NCBI RefSeq assembly: GCF_018130825.1
Contig: NZ_JAFCJS010000007.1
Coordinates: 186,001 to 250,000 of the forward strand
Length of the DNA: 64,000 nucleotides
DNA from: Bradyrhizobium liaoningense
GTDB lineage: Bacteria; Pseudomonadota; Alphaproteobacteria; Rhizobiales; Xanthobacteraceae
Reading direction: 5' to 3'
The translations under genes and the position numbers were made by a program. The notes below the pieces were generated by a model. That model searched no databases. It saw nothing but the letters and a program-made list of their open reading frames with translations, and had not been told where the DNA came from. Within the stretch, counting starts at the first letter, position 1. Every line of letters begins with the position of its first letter. Of this stretch, positions 34,348 through 43,950 are shown one piece after another.

Positions 34348-35784
34348 CGCGAGCAGGCCTTCGACGTCGAGATGCTTTTCGATGTGGTCGGCGAGCGCAT
34401 CGAGCGCGCTCTCGACCCGGGCGTGATATGGCTCTTCGCCCGCGGGAATGTCGAGCTTTGCCAAATACGCTTTGCGAAAATCGTCCGAGGTGAAGAGGCC
34501 GTGCAAGTAGCTGCCCTGCACGCGCCCATCGTGCGAGATCGCGCCTTCCGGCTCGCCGTTCAGGCTGGCGAACGGACGCGCGCGATCCGGCCCGTCGGTG
34601 CGGCCGATGTGGATTTCGTAGGCTTGGATCGGCTGATCGGTCGCGGCGTGCACGGCCGTGGCGCGCGTCAGCGTCTTCTGCGGGCTCATCACGGTCTCGA
34701 CATCGAGAAGTCCGAGGCCCGGTGTGTCGCCCGCAGGGCCTTCGATGCCCTCAGGGTCGGAAACGCTGCGCCCGAGCATCTGGTAGCCGCCGCAGAGGCC
34801 GAGCACATGGCCGCCGCGGCGGTGATGCGCGAGCAGGTCGATGTCCCAGCCCTGCGCGCGCAGGAAGGCGAGATCGCCGCGGGTGGATTTCGAGCCGGGG
34901 ATGATGACGAGACGGACATCGCCGGGGATCGGCTCGCCCGGACGCACCATGATAAGATCGACGCCAGGCTCGAGCTTGAGTGGATCGAGATCGTCGAAAT
35001 TGGCAATCCGCGATAGCGCCAGGCACGCGATCTTGCAGCGGCCCGGCTTGCGCGCGTCGCTCAGGCCCAGCGCGTCCTCGGCCGGCAGCTCGCCGGCTCG
35101 CGGAAACCAGGGCAGCACGCCAAAACCGCGCCACGATGTTTTTGCCTCGATCAGTCTGTAGCCATCGTCGAACAGCGTGGGATCGCCGCGGAACTTGTTG
35201 ATGACAAAACCCTGAATCATCGCAGCATCTTCAGGATCGATCACCGTCCTGATGCCGACGAGCTGGGCGATGACGCCGCCGCGATCGATGTCGCCGACCA
35301 GCACGACAGGAACATCGGCCTTGCGAGCAAAGCCCATATTGGCGATGTCGGCCTTGCGCAGGTTGACCTCGGCCGGACTGCCGGCGCCTTCGACCAGCAC
35401 CAGATCAGATCGCGCCTTCAGCCGCTCAAAGCTCTCGATCACCGCACCCATCAGCGACGGCTTCATCGCCGCATATTCGCGCGCACGCGCGGTCGCAATG
35501 CGTTTGCCGTGGACGACGACCTGTGCGCCGACATCGGTCTCGGGCTTGAGCAGCACCGGGTTCATGTCCGTGTGCGGCTCGACGCCGGCGGCAAGCGCCT
35601 GCAGCGCCTGGGCGCGACCGATCTCGCCGCCATCGACCGTGACGGCCGCATTGTTCGACATGTTCTGCGGCTTGAACGGAAGCACGCGCAAGGCCCGCCG
35701 CGTGAAGGCGCGCGCGAGGCCGGCGACGATGAGCGATTTGCCCACGTCCGAGCCGGCCCCCTGGATCATCAATGCGCGCGCCAT
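34336..35784 (-). CDS. cobQ: Cobyric acid synthase CobQ
   Basis: 482 residues. The N-terminal P-loop-like ALMIQGAGSDVGKSLIVAGL and the KPQNMSNNAAVT segment form the synthetase domain. The C-terminal class I glutaminase-like domain has GLCGGYQMLG with the catalytic Cys, and a late His (GSYLHGLFTSD). It amidates four carboxyl groups of adenosylcobyrinic acid a,c-diamide with glutamine and ATP. It follows cobO by 5 bp, giving a cobO-cobQ operon, and converges on the decarboxylase gene with a 12-bp overlap. Confidence 0.93.
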   Translation of the reverse strand: MARALMIQGAGSDVGKSLIVAGLARAFTRRALRVLPFKPQNMSNNAAVTVDGGEIGRAQALQALAAGVEPHTDMNPVLLKPETDVGAQVVVHGKRIATARAREYAAMKPSLMGAVIESFERLKARSDLVLVEGAGSPAEVNLRKADIANMGFARKADVPVVLVGDIDRGGVIAQLVGIRTVIDPEDAAMIQGFVINKFRGDPTLFDDGYRLIEAKTSWRGFGVLPWFPRAGELPAEDALGLSDARKPGRCKIACLALSRIANFDDLDPLKLEPGVDLIMVRPGEPIPGDVRLVIIPGSKSTRGDLAFLRAQGWDIDLLAHHRRGGHVLGLCGGYQMLGRSVSDPEGIEGPAGDTPGLGLLDVETVMSPQKTLTRATAVHAATDQPIQAYEIHIGRTDGPDRARPFASLNGEPEGAISHDGRVQGSYLHGLFTSDDFRKAYLAKLDIPAGEEPYHARVESALDALADHIEKHLDVEGLLALAR

Positions 35785-35789
35785 CGAAT

Positions 35790-36425
35790 TCAGAACTCGA
35801 CGCCGGCCTGCGCCTTGATGCCGGAGCGGAAGGGATGCTTCACCAGCGTCATCTCGGTGACGAGATCGGCGATCTCGATCAACTCGTCCTTGGCGTTGCG
35901 CCCGGTGAGGACAACGTGTGTCATCGGCGGCTTCTGCGTGGTCAGGAAATCGACGACCTCGGCGATGTCGAGATAGTCGTAGCGCAGCGCGATGTTGATC
36001 TCGTCGAGCACCACCATGCGCAAATTGGAATCGAGGATCAGCTCCTTGGCCTTCTCCCAGCCGGCGCGCGCGGCGGCGATGTCGCGGGCACGGTCCTGCG
36101 TCTCCCAGGTGAAGCCTTCGCCCATCGCGTGGAACTGGCAGAGGTCGCCGAAATGGCCCGTGAGCAGGCGCCGCTCGCCGGTATCCCAGGCGCCCTTGAT
36201 GAACTGCACGACCGCGCAGGGGAAGCCATGGGCGACGCAGCGGACGATCATGCCGAAGGCGGAGGAGGACTTGCCCTTGCCCGCGCCGGTATGGACGATG
36301 ATGAGGCCCTTTTCGCCGCTCTTGGTCGCCATGATCTTGTCGCGGGCGGCCTTCTTCTTCGCCATCTTCTGGGCGTGCCGGGCGTCGGTTTCCTCTGTTG
36401 TTTGGGTATCCGGTTCAGGCGTCAT
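35790..36425 (-). CDS. cobO: Cob(I)yrinic acid a,c-diamide adenosyltransferase CobO
   Basis: 211 residues from ATG 36425. The inverted P-loop GAGKGKS (residues 47-53) is the mark of the CobA/CobO/BtuR family. VVQFIKGAWDTGERRLL, DSNLRMVVLDEINIALRYDYL and LTGRNAKDELIEIADLVTEM complete it. The N-terminal 35 residues are Lys/Ala/Thr-rich and probably flexible. The enzyme adenosylates the reduced cobalt before CobQ acts. It is divergent from the cobalamin riboswitch operon, so both directions may share regulatory DNA. Confidence 0.93.
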   Translation of the reverse strand: MTPEPDTQTTEETDARHAQKMAKKKAARDKIMATKSGEKGLIIVHTGAGKGKSSSAFGMIVRCVAHGFPCAVVQFIKGAWDTGERRLLTGHFGDLCQFHAMGEGFTWETQDRARDIAAARAGWEKAKELILDSNLRMVVLDEINIALRYDYLDIAEVVDFLTTQKPPMTHVVLTGRNAKDELIEIADLVTEMTLVKHPFRSGIKAQAGVEF

Positions 36426-36482
36426 CGGTCCCGGTCCTTCGGCTTGACAAGAGGCGGCCGGGGGCAAATGGTGGCCCGGCGT

Positions 36483-36690
36483 TGGTTCCTGTCCTATGAC
36501 AGGCGAAGAGGGAATGCGATAGGGTCCGAATCAGCAAGATTTGGGTCCAAAATGCAGCCGCCCCCGCGACCGTGACCGGAGAGATGCCCGAAGCCACTGA
36601 TTCCCTAGGGAATCGGGAAGGCGGGGATCGAAGGGCAAAACCCTGCTCCGCAAGCCGGGAGACCTGCCAGCGCGGACGAGTTTTGGACCG
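36483..36690 (+). ncRNA. Cobalamin riboswitch 1 (upstream of DUF1636-cobW-cobN)
   Basis: Conserved blocks in order: GGTTCC near 36484, GGGAATGCG at about 36510, CAGCCGCCCCCGCGACCGTGA at 36553-36573, AGCCACTG near 36592, GGGAAGGCGGGG near 36615 and the B12 box AGCCGGGAGACCTGCC (36653-36668). This is the standard adenosylcobalamin-sensing architecture. Downstream, GCCTCTTC and GAAGAGGC (36744-36778) form a hairpin over the ribosome site of the first gene, so translational repression is likely. Confidence 0.9.
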
Positions 36691-36743
36691 GCGGACGGGG
36701 TGTTCCGCGACGGGGAAACGGACCCTCGGAAGAAGGTTCGTGG

Positions 36744-36778
36744 GCCTCTTCGCCTCGGCCGTTTATTCTGGAAGAGGC
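36744..36778 (+). promoter_or_regulatory. Hairpin sequestering the ribosome-binding site (riboswitch 1)
   Basis: GCCTCTTC (36744-36751) pairs perfectly with GAAGAGGC (36771-36778). The right arm contains the purine-rich ribosome site directly before ATG 36780. As the expression platform of the cobalamin riboswitch it would block initiation when formed. Confidence 0.6.
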
Positions 36779-36779
36779 G

Positions 36780-37154
36780 ATGACCGTCACACTTCACGTC
36801 TGCATCACCTGCCGCGCCGGCCAGACGCTTGGCGAGGGCGAGACGACACCCGGCAAGCGCCTGCACGGCGCGATCCTCGAGGCGGGCGTGCCCGAGGGCG
36901 TCAATGTGGTTCCCGTCGAATGCCTGTCGGCCTGCAGCCAGGGCTGCTCGGTCGCGCTCAGCGCGCCCGGCCGCTGGTCCTATGTCTATGGCCGCCTGTC
37001 GGATGCGAACGCGCAGGACGTCGTCGCGGGTGCCGCAGCCTATGCGGCGGCGCCCGACGGTCTCGTGCCATGGCGCAGCCGTCCCGAAATCTTCCGCAAG
37101 CAGTCGCTTGCCCGCATTCCCCCCATTGCCGTGTTGCCGGAGGCCGCTGAATGA
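36780..37154 (+). CDS. DUF1636 metal-binding protein
   Basis: 124 residues with five cysteines in two sets: Cys8 and Cys11 (CITC), then Cys48, Cys52 and Cys56 (CLSACSQGC). The spacing recalls thioredoxin-like [2Fe-2S] ferredoxins or a metal trap, in agreement with the family label. It is the first gene after riboswitch 1 and overlaps cobW (ATGA). The family is common in alphaproteobacterial cob clusters, but its step is not established. Cobalt handling or electron transfer to a corrin reductase are the natural hypotheses. Confidence 0.85.
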   Translation: MTVTLHVCITCRAGQTLGEGETTPGKRLHGAILEAGVPEGVNVVPVECLSACSQGCSVALSAPGRWSYVYGRLSDANAQDVVAGAAAYAAAPDGLVPWRSRPEIFRKQSLARIPPIAVLPEAAE

Positions 37155-38185
37155 ACTCGCTCGCAAAAGTCCCTGTCACGGTGGTCACGGGTTTTCTCGG
37201 CTCCGGCAAGACAACGCTGATCCAGCATCTGCTCAGCAATGCCAACGGCAAGAAGCTCGCCGTGCTCGTCAACGAGTTCGGCAGCGAGGGCGTCGATGGC
37301 GAGATCCTGAAATCCTGCGCCGACGCGAACTGTCCGGAAGAGAACATCGTCGAACTCGCCAATGGCTGCATCTGCTGCACCGTCGCCGACGATTTCATTC
37401 CGACCATGGAGCAATTGCTGGCCCGGCCGGTGCGGCCCGATCACATCCTGATCGAGACCTCGGGTCTGGCGCTGCCAAAGCCGCTGCTGAAAGCGTTCGA
37501 CTGGCCGGAGATCCGCTCGCGCATCACGGTCGACGGCGTGATCGCGCTGGCCGACGCCGAGGCTGTGGCCGCCGGCCGCTTCGCGCCCGATCCGGCGGCC
37601 GTCGAAGCGCAGCGCGCAGCGGACAAAAATCTCGATCACGAGACGCCGCTGTCGGAAGTGTTCGAGGACCAGATCGCCTGCGCCGACATCGTGCTGCTGA
37701 CCAAGGCAGATCTTGCGGGCGCGGCTGGGGTGGAAGCAGCCAAGGCGGCGATCACCGCCGAGATGCCGCGCCGCGTGCCGATGCTGCCCGTCACCGATGG
37801 CGCGATCGACGCGCGCGTCATCCTCGGCCTCGGCGCTGCCGCGGAGAACGATCTCGCCGCGCGGCCCTCGCATCATGATGGCGAGGAGGAGCACGAGCAT
37901 GATGATTTTGCTTCGGTCGTGATCGACCTTCCGGAAGTCCTGGATGTCGATGCGCTGGTCGCATCGGTCCAGAAGCTGGCGCGCGAGCAGAACGTGCTGC
38001 GCGCCAAGGGCTATATCGCGGTCGCCGGCAAGCCGATGCGCCTGTTGCTGCAGGCGGTGGGCGAGCGCGTGCGCCACCAGTTCGACAAGCCCTGGGGCGC
38101 GGGTCTCAGGCAATCAAAGCTCGTCGTGATCGGCGAGCATGGCGACATCGACGAGGCCGCGATCAGGTCAGGACTGGGTATCTGA
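37151..38185 (+). CDS. cobW: CobW-type metal-chaperone GTPase
   Basis: 344 residues. Walker A GFLGSGKT (14-21), the metal-binding CICC motif at 73-76 (NGCICCTV) and a His/Glu/Asp-rich loop (HHDGEEEHEHDD) before the C-terminal CobW domain are all visible. The GTPase is thought to load Co(II) into the CobNST chelatase. Its gene is coupled on both sides: ATGA with the DUF1636 gene, and TGATG with cobN, its probable client. Confidence 0.93.
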   Translation: MNSLAKVPVTVVTGFLGSGKTTLIQHLLSNANGKKLAVLVNEFGSEGVDGEILKSCADANCPEENIVELANGCICCTVADDFIPTMEQLLARPVRPDHILIETSGLALPKPLLKAFDWPEIRSRITVDGVIALADAEAVAAGRFAPDPAAVEAQRAADKNLDHETPLSEVFEDQIACADIVLLTKADLAGAAGVEAAKAAITAEMPRRVPMLPVTDGAIDARVILGLGAAAENDLAARPSHHDGEEEHEHDDFASVVIDLPEVLDVDALVASVQKLAREQNVLRAKGYIAVAGKPMRLLLQAVGERVRHQFDKPWGAGLRQSKLVVIGEHGDIDEAAIRSGLGI

Positions 38186-41100
38186 TGCACGTCGTCTTCC
38201 GCGAGAGCCGCGGTCTGGAGGAGACCGCGACGCCAAGGGACATCGGCCAGGACCCGGCCGATCTCGTGGTGCTCTCGTACTCGGATTCCGACCTTGCCGC
38301 GTTTGCTGCCGGCTGGCGCCGCGGCCGCGACAGCCTGCCGTCGCTGCGGCTCGCCAATCTCGCGGAGCTGCGTCATCCGCTGTCGGTCGATACCTATATC
38401 GAGCGCACGCTGTCGCATGCGCGCGGCATCCTGGTGCGCCTGATCGGCGGTGAATCCTATTGGCCGTACGGGCTCGCGGCCCTGCAGCAACTTGCGAAGG
38501 ACCGTAACATCGTGCTGGCCGTGCTGCCGGCCGATGGTCGCGACGACACGCGGCTCGATGCCTACTCGACCCTGCCGGTTTCGACGCTGCGCCGGCTGAA
38601 GGTGCTTTGCGACACCGGCGGCCCGGTCGCGGCGCAAGCCGCGATCGCGCAGCTCGCGCTGGCCTCGGGGCTTTATGCAGGCCCGGTCGTCGGCGAGATG
38701 ACGGTGCCCGAGATGGGCTTTTACGATCCTGCGCGCGGTGTCATTGCGGCGCCGGGCGAGGGAAAGCCGCGCGCGCTGGTGACGTTTTATCGCTCCTATC
38801 TCACCGCTGCCGACACCGGCCCCGTCGATGCCCTCATCGCCGCGTTGCGCGACAAGGGCTTTGATGCGCATGGCGTGTTCGTCACCTCGTTGAAGGCCGC
38901 GGGCGTTGCTGATTGGCTGGGCGCGCATCTCGCGCAAAATCCGGCGGCTGCGATCGTCAATGCGACGGCGTTTTCCGCGGTTGGCGACGACGGAACGACG
39001 CCGTTCGATGCTGCATTGTGTCCGGTCTTCCAGGTCGCGCTTTCCACGGCGCGTCGCGAGGACTGGGCGGACTCGCTGCGCGGCCTTTCGCCCGGCGATC
39101 TCGCGATGCATGTGGTGCTGCCCGAGGTCGATGGCCGCGTGTTCACGGGCGTGGTGAGTTTCAAGTCCGCCGCGGTGCGCGATCCCGATCTGCAGTTTTC
39201 GCATTTGGCGCACCGGCCCGATGAGGAGCGCGTAAAGGCTGTGGCCGCGCGCGTCGCGGCCTGGCGGCACCTCGCGGCGAAGCCTGCCGCCGAGAAGCGT
39301 GCGGCGATCGTGCTCTCGAACTATCCGGGCCGTCCGCACCAGATTGCGCATGCGGTCGGTCTCGATGCGCTGGCTTCGGTCGAGGCCCTGGTATCCGATC
39401 TCGCGGAAGCCGGCTTCGGCGTCGCGCCGATCCATGCACTCGGCGATACGCTGCTCAAGCAGCGATTGACCTGGAGCGTCGCCGACTATCGCGCCGCGCT
39501 CGCGCGCCTGCCGAAATCCTTGCAGGATGATCTCGCGCAAGCCTGGGGCGCGCCGGAGACTGACCCGAGTTACCGCGACGGCGCGTTTCACTTCGCGGCC
39601 ATCACTTGCGGCAACTCGATCATCGCGGTCCAGCCGGAGCGCGGCGATGCCACCTCGCGCGATGCCGATTATCACGATCTCGCCCGCACGCCGCGCCACG
39701 CCTATGTCGCGTTCTATCTCTGGCTCCGCGCGCAGGCCATCGATGCCGTCGTGCACATGGGCGCGCATGGCACGCTGGAATGGCTGCCCGGAAAATCGGT
39801 GGCGCTGTCTCCAGCCTGCTGGCCGGAAGCCCTGATCGGCGATCTCCCAATCATCTATCCCTTCATCGTCAACGATCCCGGCGAGGCCGCGCAGGCCAAG
39901 CGGCGCATCGGCGCCGTCACGATTGGCCATCTGCCGCCGCCGCTCGAAAAATCCGCCGTGCCGGAAGGCCTGCGTCGGCTCGAACGGCTCCTTGACGAAT
40001 ATTCGACCGCCGATGGTCTGGATCCAGCCCGCCGGCAGCGTTTGATCGCGGCAATCCGCGACGAGGCGCGTGCAGCCGGCCTTGAAGACGATCTTGGCCT
40101 GGATGCTTCTGCTGCACCGGCCGAAGCGATCCCGCGCATCGACCGCTTCGTCTGCGATCTCAAGGAGAGCCAGTTCGGCGACGGCCTGCACGTGTTTGGC
40201 CGCGGCGCCTGTGGCGATGCGGAGCGCGACGCCCTGCGTGCTGCGCTCGCAGGACAGCGAGTCGCGCCGGGGCCGTCGGGCTCGCCTTATCGCGGCCGTC
40301 AGGACGTGCTGCCCACGGGACGCAATCTCTTCGCCGTCGATCCCCGCGCGGTGCCGACCCCGTCGGCGCACGCGCAGGGGATAAAACTCGCCGAAGAGCT
40401 GTTGCGGCGCCATCTGCAGGATCACGGCGACTGGCCGAAGGGCCTCGTCGTCGATCTCTGGGGTTCGGCGACAATGCGCACCGCGGGCGAGGAATTTGCG
40501 ATGGCGCTGCATCTGGCAGGCCTCGCGCCGCGCTGGGATCACGCTTCCGGCCGCGTCACCGGTTACGACATCATCGCGCCCGCCGAGCTCGGCCGCCCCC
40601 GCATCGACGTCACGCTGCGCGTCTCAGGCCTGTTCCGCGATGTCTTCTCCGGCCTTGCGCAATTGTTCGAAGCCGCGGCGGAAGCGCTCGCAGGCCGCGA
40701 CGACGAGGGCGAGGAAAATCCGTATCGCCAGCGTGTGTCGCGCGTGTTCGCGCCGCGTCCCGGACAATACGGTGTCGGCCTGTCGGCGATCCCGGATGCC
40801 TTCACATCCGAAACGCGCGAAGCGGCCGGCGAAGCCTGGCTGTCGGCGTCATCCTGGGCATTCTCCGCCGATGGCGAGATCAGGGCCGATCGTGCCGGCA
40901 TCGAGACGCGCCTCGCGTCGGCCGATGCTTTTGTCCACGTCCAGGACTTGCCGGAAACCGATCTGCTGCTCGCGGCCGACTACGCCGCGCATGAAGCGGG
41001 GATTGCGGCCGCCGCGGCACAGCTCGGCGGGACCGCGCCGTCGCTCTATCATCTCGACGCAACGCGCCCCGACCAGCCGCATGCGCGGACGCTGACCGAG

Positions 41101-41427
41101 GAGATCTCGCGCGTGGTTCGCGCGCGCGCCGCCAATCCGGCCTGGATCGCCGGCATGATGCGCCATGGTTTTCGCGGCGCCGCCGAGATCACCGCGACGC
41201 TCGAGCATATGGCAGCCTTCGCCCATCTGGCGGGCGCCGTGCCGCCGCATCTGTTCGATCTCTATTATGACGCGACACTGGGCAACGAGGACGTCAGCGC
41301 GTTCATGGCCCGCGAGAATCCGGCGGCACTTGCCGCGATGGAGACCTGCTTCACCCGCTTGCATGAGGCTTCACTCTGGCGAACGCGCCGCAATTCGATC
41401 GCGGCTGCACTCCGGGAGGCGTCATGA
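38185..41427 (+). CDS. cobN: Cobaltochelatase subunit CobN
   Basis: 1080 residues of the large H-subunit family of Mg/Co chelatases. The strands ADLVVLSYSDSDLAAFA and the block YVAFYLWLRAQAIDAVVHMGAHGTLEWLPGK (the conserved HMGAHGTLEWLPGK metal/corrin site) identify it. It inserts cobalt into hydrogenobyrinic acid a,c-diamide with an ATPase pair. It is shorter than the roughly 1275-residue P. denitrificans enzyme, mostly at the N-terminus and in loops. The CobS/CobT-type chelatase partners are not in the window and must be encoded elsewhere. Confidence 0.93.
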   Translation: MHVVFRESRGLEETATPRDIGQDPADLVVLSYSDSDLAAFAAGWRRGRDSLPSLRLANLAELRHPLSVDTYIERTLSHARGILVRLIGGESYWPYGLAALQQLAKDRNIVLAVLPADGRDDTRLDAYSTLPVSTLRRLKVLCDTGGPVAAQAAIAQLALASGLYAGPVVGEMTVPEMGFYDPARGVIAAPGEGKPRALVTFYRSYLTAADTGPVDALIAALRDKGFDAHGVFVTSLKAAGVADWLGAHLAQNPAAAIVNATAFSAVGDDGTTPFDAALCPVFQVALSTARREDWADSLRGLSPGDLAMHVVLPEVDGRVFTGVVSFKSAAVRDPDLQFSHLAHRPDEERVKAVAARVAAWRHLAAKPAAEKRAAIVLSNYPGRPHQIAHAVGLDALASVEALVSDLAEAGFGVAPIHALGDTLLKQRLTWSVADYRAALARLPKSLQDDLAQAWGAPETDPSYRDGAFHFAAITCGNSIIAVQPERGDATSRDADYHDLARTPRHAYVAFYLWLRAQAIDAVVHMGAHGTLEWLPGKSVALSPACWPEALIGDLPIIYPFIVNDPGEAAQAKRRIGAVTIGHLPPPLEKSAVPEGLRRLERLLDEYSTADGLDPARRQRLIAAIRDEARAAGLEDDLGLDASAAPAEAIPRIDRFVCDLKESQFGDGLHVFGRGACGDAERDALRAALAGQRVAPGPSGSPYRGRQDVLPTGRNLFAVDPRAVPTPSAHAQGIKLAEELLRRHLQDHGDWPKGLVVDLWGSATMRTAGEEFAMALHLAGLAPRWDHASGRVTGYDIIAPAELGRPRIDVTLRVSGLFRDVFSGLAQLFEAAAEALAGRDDEGEENPYRQRVSRVFAPRPGQYGVGLSAIPDAFTSETREAAGEAWLSASSWAFSADGEIRADRAGIETRLASADAFVHVQDLPETDLLLAADYAAHEAGIAAAAAQLGGTAPSLYHLDATRPDQPHARTLTEEISRVVRARAANPAWIAGMMRHGFRGAAEITATLEHMAAFAHLAGAVPPHLFDLYYDATLGNEDVSAFMARENPAALAAMETCFTRLHEASLWRTRRNSIAAALREAS

Positions 41428-42587
41428 GCGCGGCTATGGTCAAGGGCTGGTGCCCCGGTGCGCTGCGGCCGATGCAATCGGGCGACGGACTCGTCGTCCG
41501 CGTGCGGCCGTTCGGCGGTCGGCTCGATGCGGCGCAGGTCTCCGGACTTGCGCATCTGGCCGAACGCCACGGCAACGGCCTGATCGACGTCACCAGCCGC
41601 GCCAATCTCCAGATCAGGGGCGTCAGTGAAAGCAGCCACGGGCTGCTGGTCGACGGGCTCGCGCAACTGGCGCTGCTCGATCCGGACCCCGAAACCGAAT
41701 CCCGGCGCAATATCCTGGTGACACCGTTCTGGCGCGCGGGCGACGAGACCCAGGCGATTGTCGCCGAGCTCGAAGCGGCGCTCGAGGCGTGCGCGCTCGC
41801 GCTTCCGACCAAGTTCGGCTTCGCCGTCGATGACGGCACCTCGCGCGTGCTTGCCGGCGATTCCGCGGATGTGCGGATCGAGCGCGACCGGGCCGGCGGG
41901 CTGCTGGTGCGGGCCAATGGCGCCGAGCTCGGCCGATCCGTCGCGCGCGGCGAGGCCGTGACCGCTGCGCTCGCGCTTGCAAACTGGTTCGTGATGTCAG
42001 GCGGCGCCACTGGCGGGCGAGGGCGCATGGCGGCGCATCTGGCCGCCGGCGCAATCTTGCCCAGGGCGCTGCGCGGCGAGGCCGAGCCGGCACCGATCAT
42101 GGCCGCGGCGCGCCCCGGCCTCTATCCGCAGGGCGCGATGGTCGGCGTCGCGTTCGGGCAATTGCCCCATGCCACGCTCAACCAGTTTGCCGATTGTGGA
42201 CATGCGCTGCGGATGACGCCGTGGCGGATGGTCTTGAGCGAAGACAAGCGCACGATGCCGACCGCGGCCGGCCTCATCACCGAGGCCTACGATCCGGCGC
42301 TACGCGTCATCGCCTGCAGCGGTGCGCCGCGCTGTCGCGAGGCCCACGCCGACACCCGCGCGCTGGCAGCCGCGCTTGCGCCGAACATCGGTGCGGCCGC
42401 GCGGCTTCACGTTTCCGGCTGCGCCAAGGGATGTGCGCATTCCGGCACTGCTGCGATCACGCTGGTCGCGACCGGCGCAGGATTCGATCTCGTGCGCGGT
42501 GGCTCGACGCGCGACGAGCCCGTTCTGCGTGGGCTTAACCGCGATGATATCGTCGGTAATCCCTCCATCCTGATGGGAGGGCATTGA
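41424..42587 (+). CDS. cobG: Precorrin-3B synthase CobG
   Basis: 387 residues with two nitrite/sulfite-reductase-like repeats. RGWCPGAL-like opening, IDVTSRANLQIRG, and the [4Fe-4S]/siroheme cysteines CSGAPRC and SGCAKGCAH near the end of the second repeat. CobG is an O2-dependent monooxygenase that contracts the ring precursor, so it marks the aerobic pathway. ATG 41424 overlaps the cobN stop. Confidence 0.92.
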   Translation: MSAAMVKGWCPGALRPMQSGDGLVVRVRPFGGRLDAAQVSGLAHLAERHGNGLIDVTSRANLQIRGVSESSHGLLVDGLAQLALLDPDPETESRRNILVTPFWRAGDETQAIVAELEAALEACALALPTKFGFAVDDGTSRVLAGDSADVRIERDRAGGLLVRANGAELGRSVARGEAVTAALALANWFVMSGGATGGRGRMAAHLAAGAILPRALRGEAEPAPIMAAARPGLYPQGAMVGVAFGQLPHATLNQFADCGHALRMTPWRMVLSEDKRTMPTAAGLITEAYDPALRVIACSGAPRCREAHADTRALAAALAPNIGAAARLHVSGCAKGCAHSGTAAITLVATGAGFDLVRGGSTRDEPVLRGLNRDDIVGNPSILMGGH

Positions 42588-43216
42588 TGCCGCATGTTTA
42601 CGAGACCGATGGCGCCGCGATCTACCGGCAGTCCTTTGCGACCATTCGCGCAGAAGCCGACCTTGCCCGCTTCACGCCCGATGAGGAGCAGGTCGTCGTG
42701 CGGATGATCCATGCCGCCGGCATGGTCGGCCTCGAAGCGCATATTCGCTTCACGCCAGGCATGGCGACCGCCGCGCGCGCCGCCCTGCAGAAGGGCGCGC
42801 CGATCCTGTGCGATGCGCGCATGGTCTCGGAAGGAATCACGCGGGCGAGACTGCCGGCGGACAATGCCGTGATCTGCACGCTCGGCGATCCCTCCGTTCC
42901 GTCGCTGGCGCAATCCATGCGCAACACCCGCTCGGCCGCGGCGCTGGAGCTGTGGCGGCCGCATCTCGATGGCGCGATTGTTGCGATCGGCAACGCACCG
43001 ACAGCGCTGTTCCATCTCCTCAACATGCTGGAGGACCAAAACTGCCCGCGGCCGGCGGCGATTATCGGCTGCCCGGTCGGCTTCGTCGGTGCAGCCGAGT
43101 CCAAGGCGGCGCTGATGGCCGATCCGAAGGTCGCGACGCTGACGGTCGAGGGCCGCCTCGGCGGTTCGGCGATCACGGTGGCCGCCGTGAACGCGCTGGC
43201 GAGCCGGAGCGAATAG
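42587..43216 (+). CDS. cobH: Precorrin-8X methylmutase CobH
   Basis: 209 residues from ATG 42587 (TGATG overlap with cobG; GGGAGGG upstream). The catalytic His lies in VVRMIHAAGMVGL. IRFTPGM, PILCDARMVSEGITR, GNAPTALFHLL and GCPVGFVGAAESK are family signatures. It shifts the C11 methyl group to C12 to form hydrogenobyrinic acid. Confidence 0.93.
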   Translation: MPHVYETDGAAIYRQSFATIRAEADLARFTPDEEQVVVRMIHAAGMVGLEAHIRFTPGMATAARAALQKGAPILCDARMVSEGITRARLPADNAVICTLGDPSVPSLAQSMRNTRSAAALELWRPHLDGAIVAIGNAPTALFHLLNMLEDQNCPRPAAIIGCPVGFVGAAESKAALMADPKVATLTVEGRLGGSAITVAAVNALASRSE

Positions 43217-43218
43217 CG

Positions 43219-43950
43219 ATGGGACGCATCATATGTTGCGGCCTCGGCCCCGGTGATCCCGATCTGATGAGCGTGCGCGCCGACCGCACCGTGCGCGCCG
43301 CGCAGCACGTTGCGTATTTCCGCAAGAAGGGTCGGCCTGGCCAGGCGCGCCGTATCGTCGAGGGCATGCTCGCCTCCGACGTCACCGAATATCCCATGGA
43401 ATATCCGGTCACCACGGAGATTGCTTTCGACAGCCCCGAATACGTCCAGCTGCTCGCCGGCTTCTACGACGAATGGGCCGAGCGCTTGGCGCGGCTGGCG
43501 CGCGCGGTCGACGTCGTCGTGCTGTGCGAGGGCGATCCCTATTTCTACGGCTCCTTCATGCATCTGCACATGCGCCTGCAGGGGCGTGTCGAGATCGAGG
43601 TGATTGCCGGCATTCCCGGCATGGTTGGCTGCTGGAATGGCGTCGGCCAGCCGATCGCCCTCGGTGACGACGTTACGACGGTGCTGATGGGGACGCTTCC
43701 CGAAGACGACCTCGAACGCCGCATGCGCGATTCCGATGCGCTGGTCGTCATGAAGACCGGCCGCAATCTTGCGAAAGTACGCCGCGCGCTCGCATCCGCC
43801 GGTCGGCTTGAAGACGCCTGGCTGGTCGAGCGTGGCACCATGCCGGGCGAGCGCGTGGTGCGGCTCGCGGAGGTCGATGCCGCAGATTGTCCCTATTTCG
43901 CGATCGTGCTGGTGCACGGCAAGGGACGGCATCTGGACGCGGCCGAATGA
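43219..43950 (+). CDS. cobI: Precorrin-2 C20-methyltransferase CobI
   Basis: 243 residues of the class III SAM methyltransferase fold. GLGPGDPDLMSVRADR at the N-terminus is the pyrophosphate-like loop, VLCEGDPYFYGSFMHL and IPGMVGCWNG line the SAM site. It methylates precorrin-2 at C20. ATG 43219 is 2 bp after the cobH stop, and its own stop overlaps cobJ. Confidence 0.93.
   Translation: MGRIICCGLGPGDPDLMSVRADRTVRAAQHVAYFRKKGRPGQARRIVEGMLASDVTEYPMEYPVTTEIAFDSPEYVQLLAGFYDEWAERLARLARAVDVVVLCEGDPYFYGSFMHLHMRLQGRVEIEVIAGIPGMVGCWNGVGQPIALGDDVTTVLMGTLPEDDLERRMRDSDALVVMKTGRNLAKVRRALASAGRLEDAWLVERGTMPGERVVRLAEVDAADCPYFAIVLVHGKGRHLDAAE

Noticed and set aside
38011..40542. 843-residue open frame antisense to cobN
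   Set aside because: It lies opposite a clear cobN gene. It is rich in Arg, His and Gly with no domain, and it has no ribosome site. Long antisense frames are expected in high-GC coding DNA.
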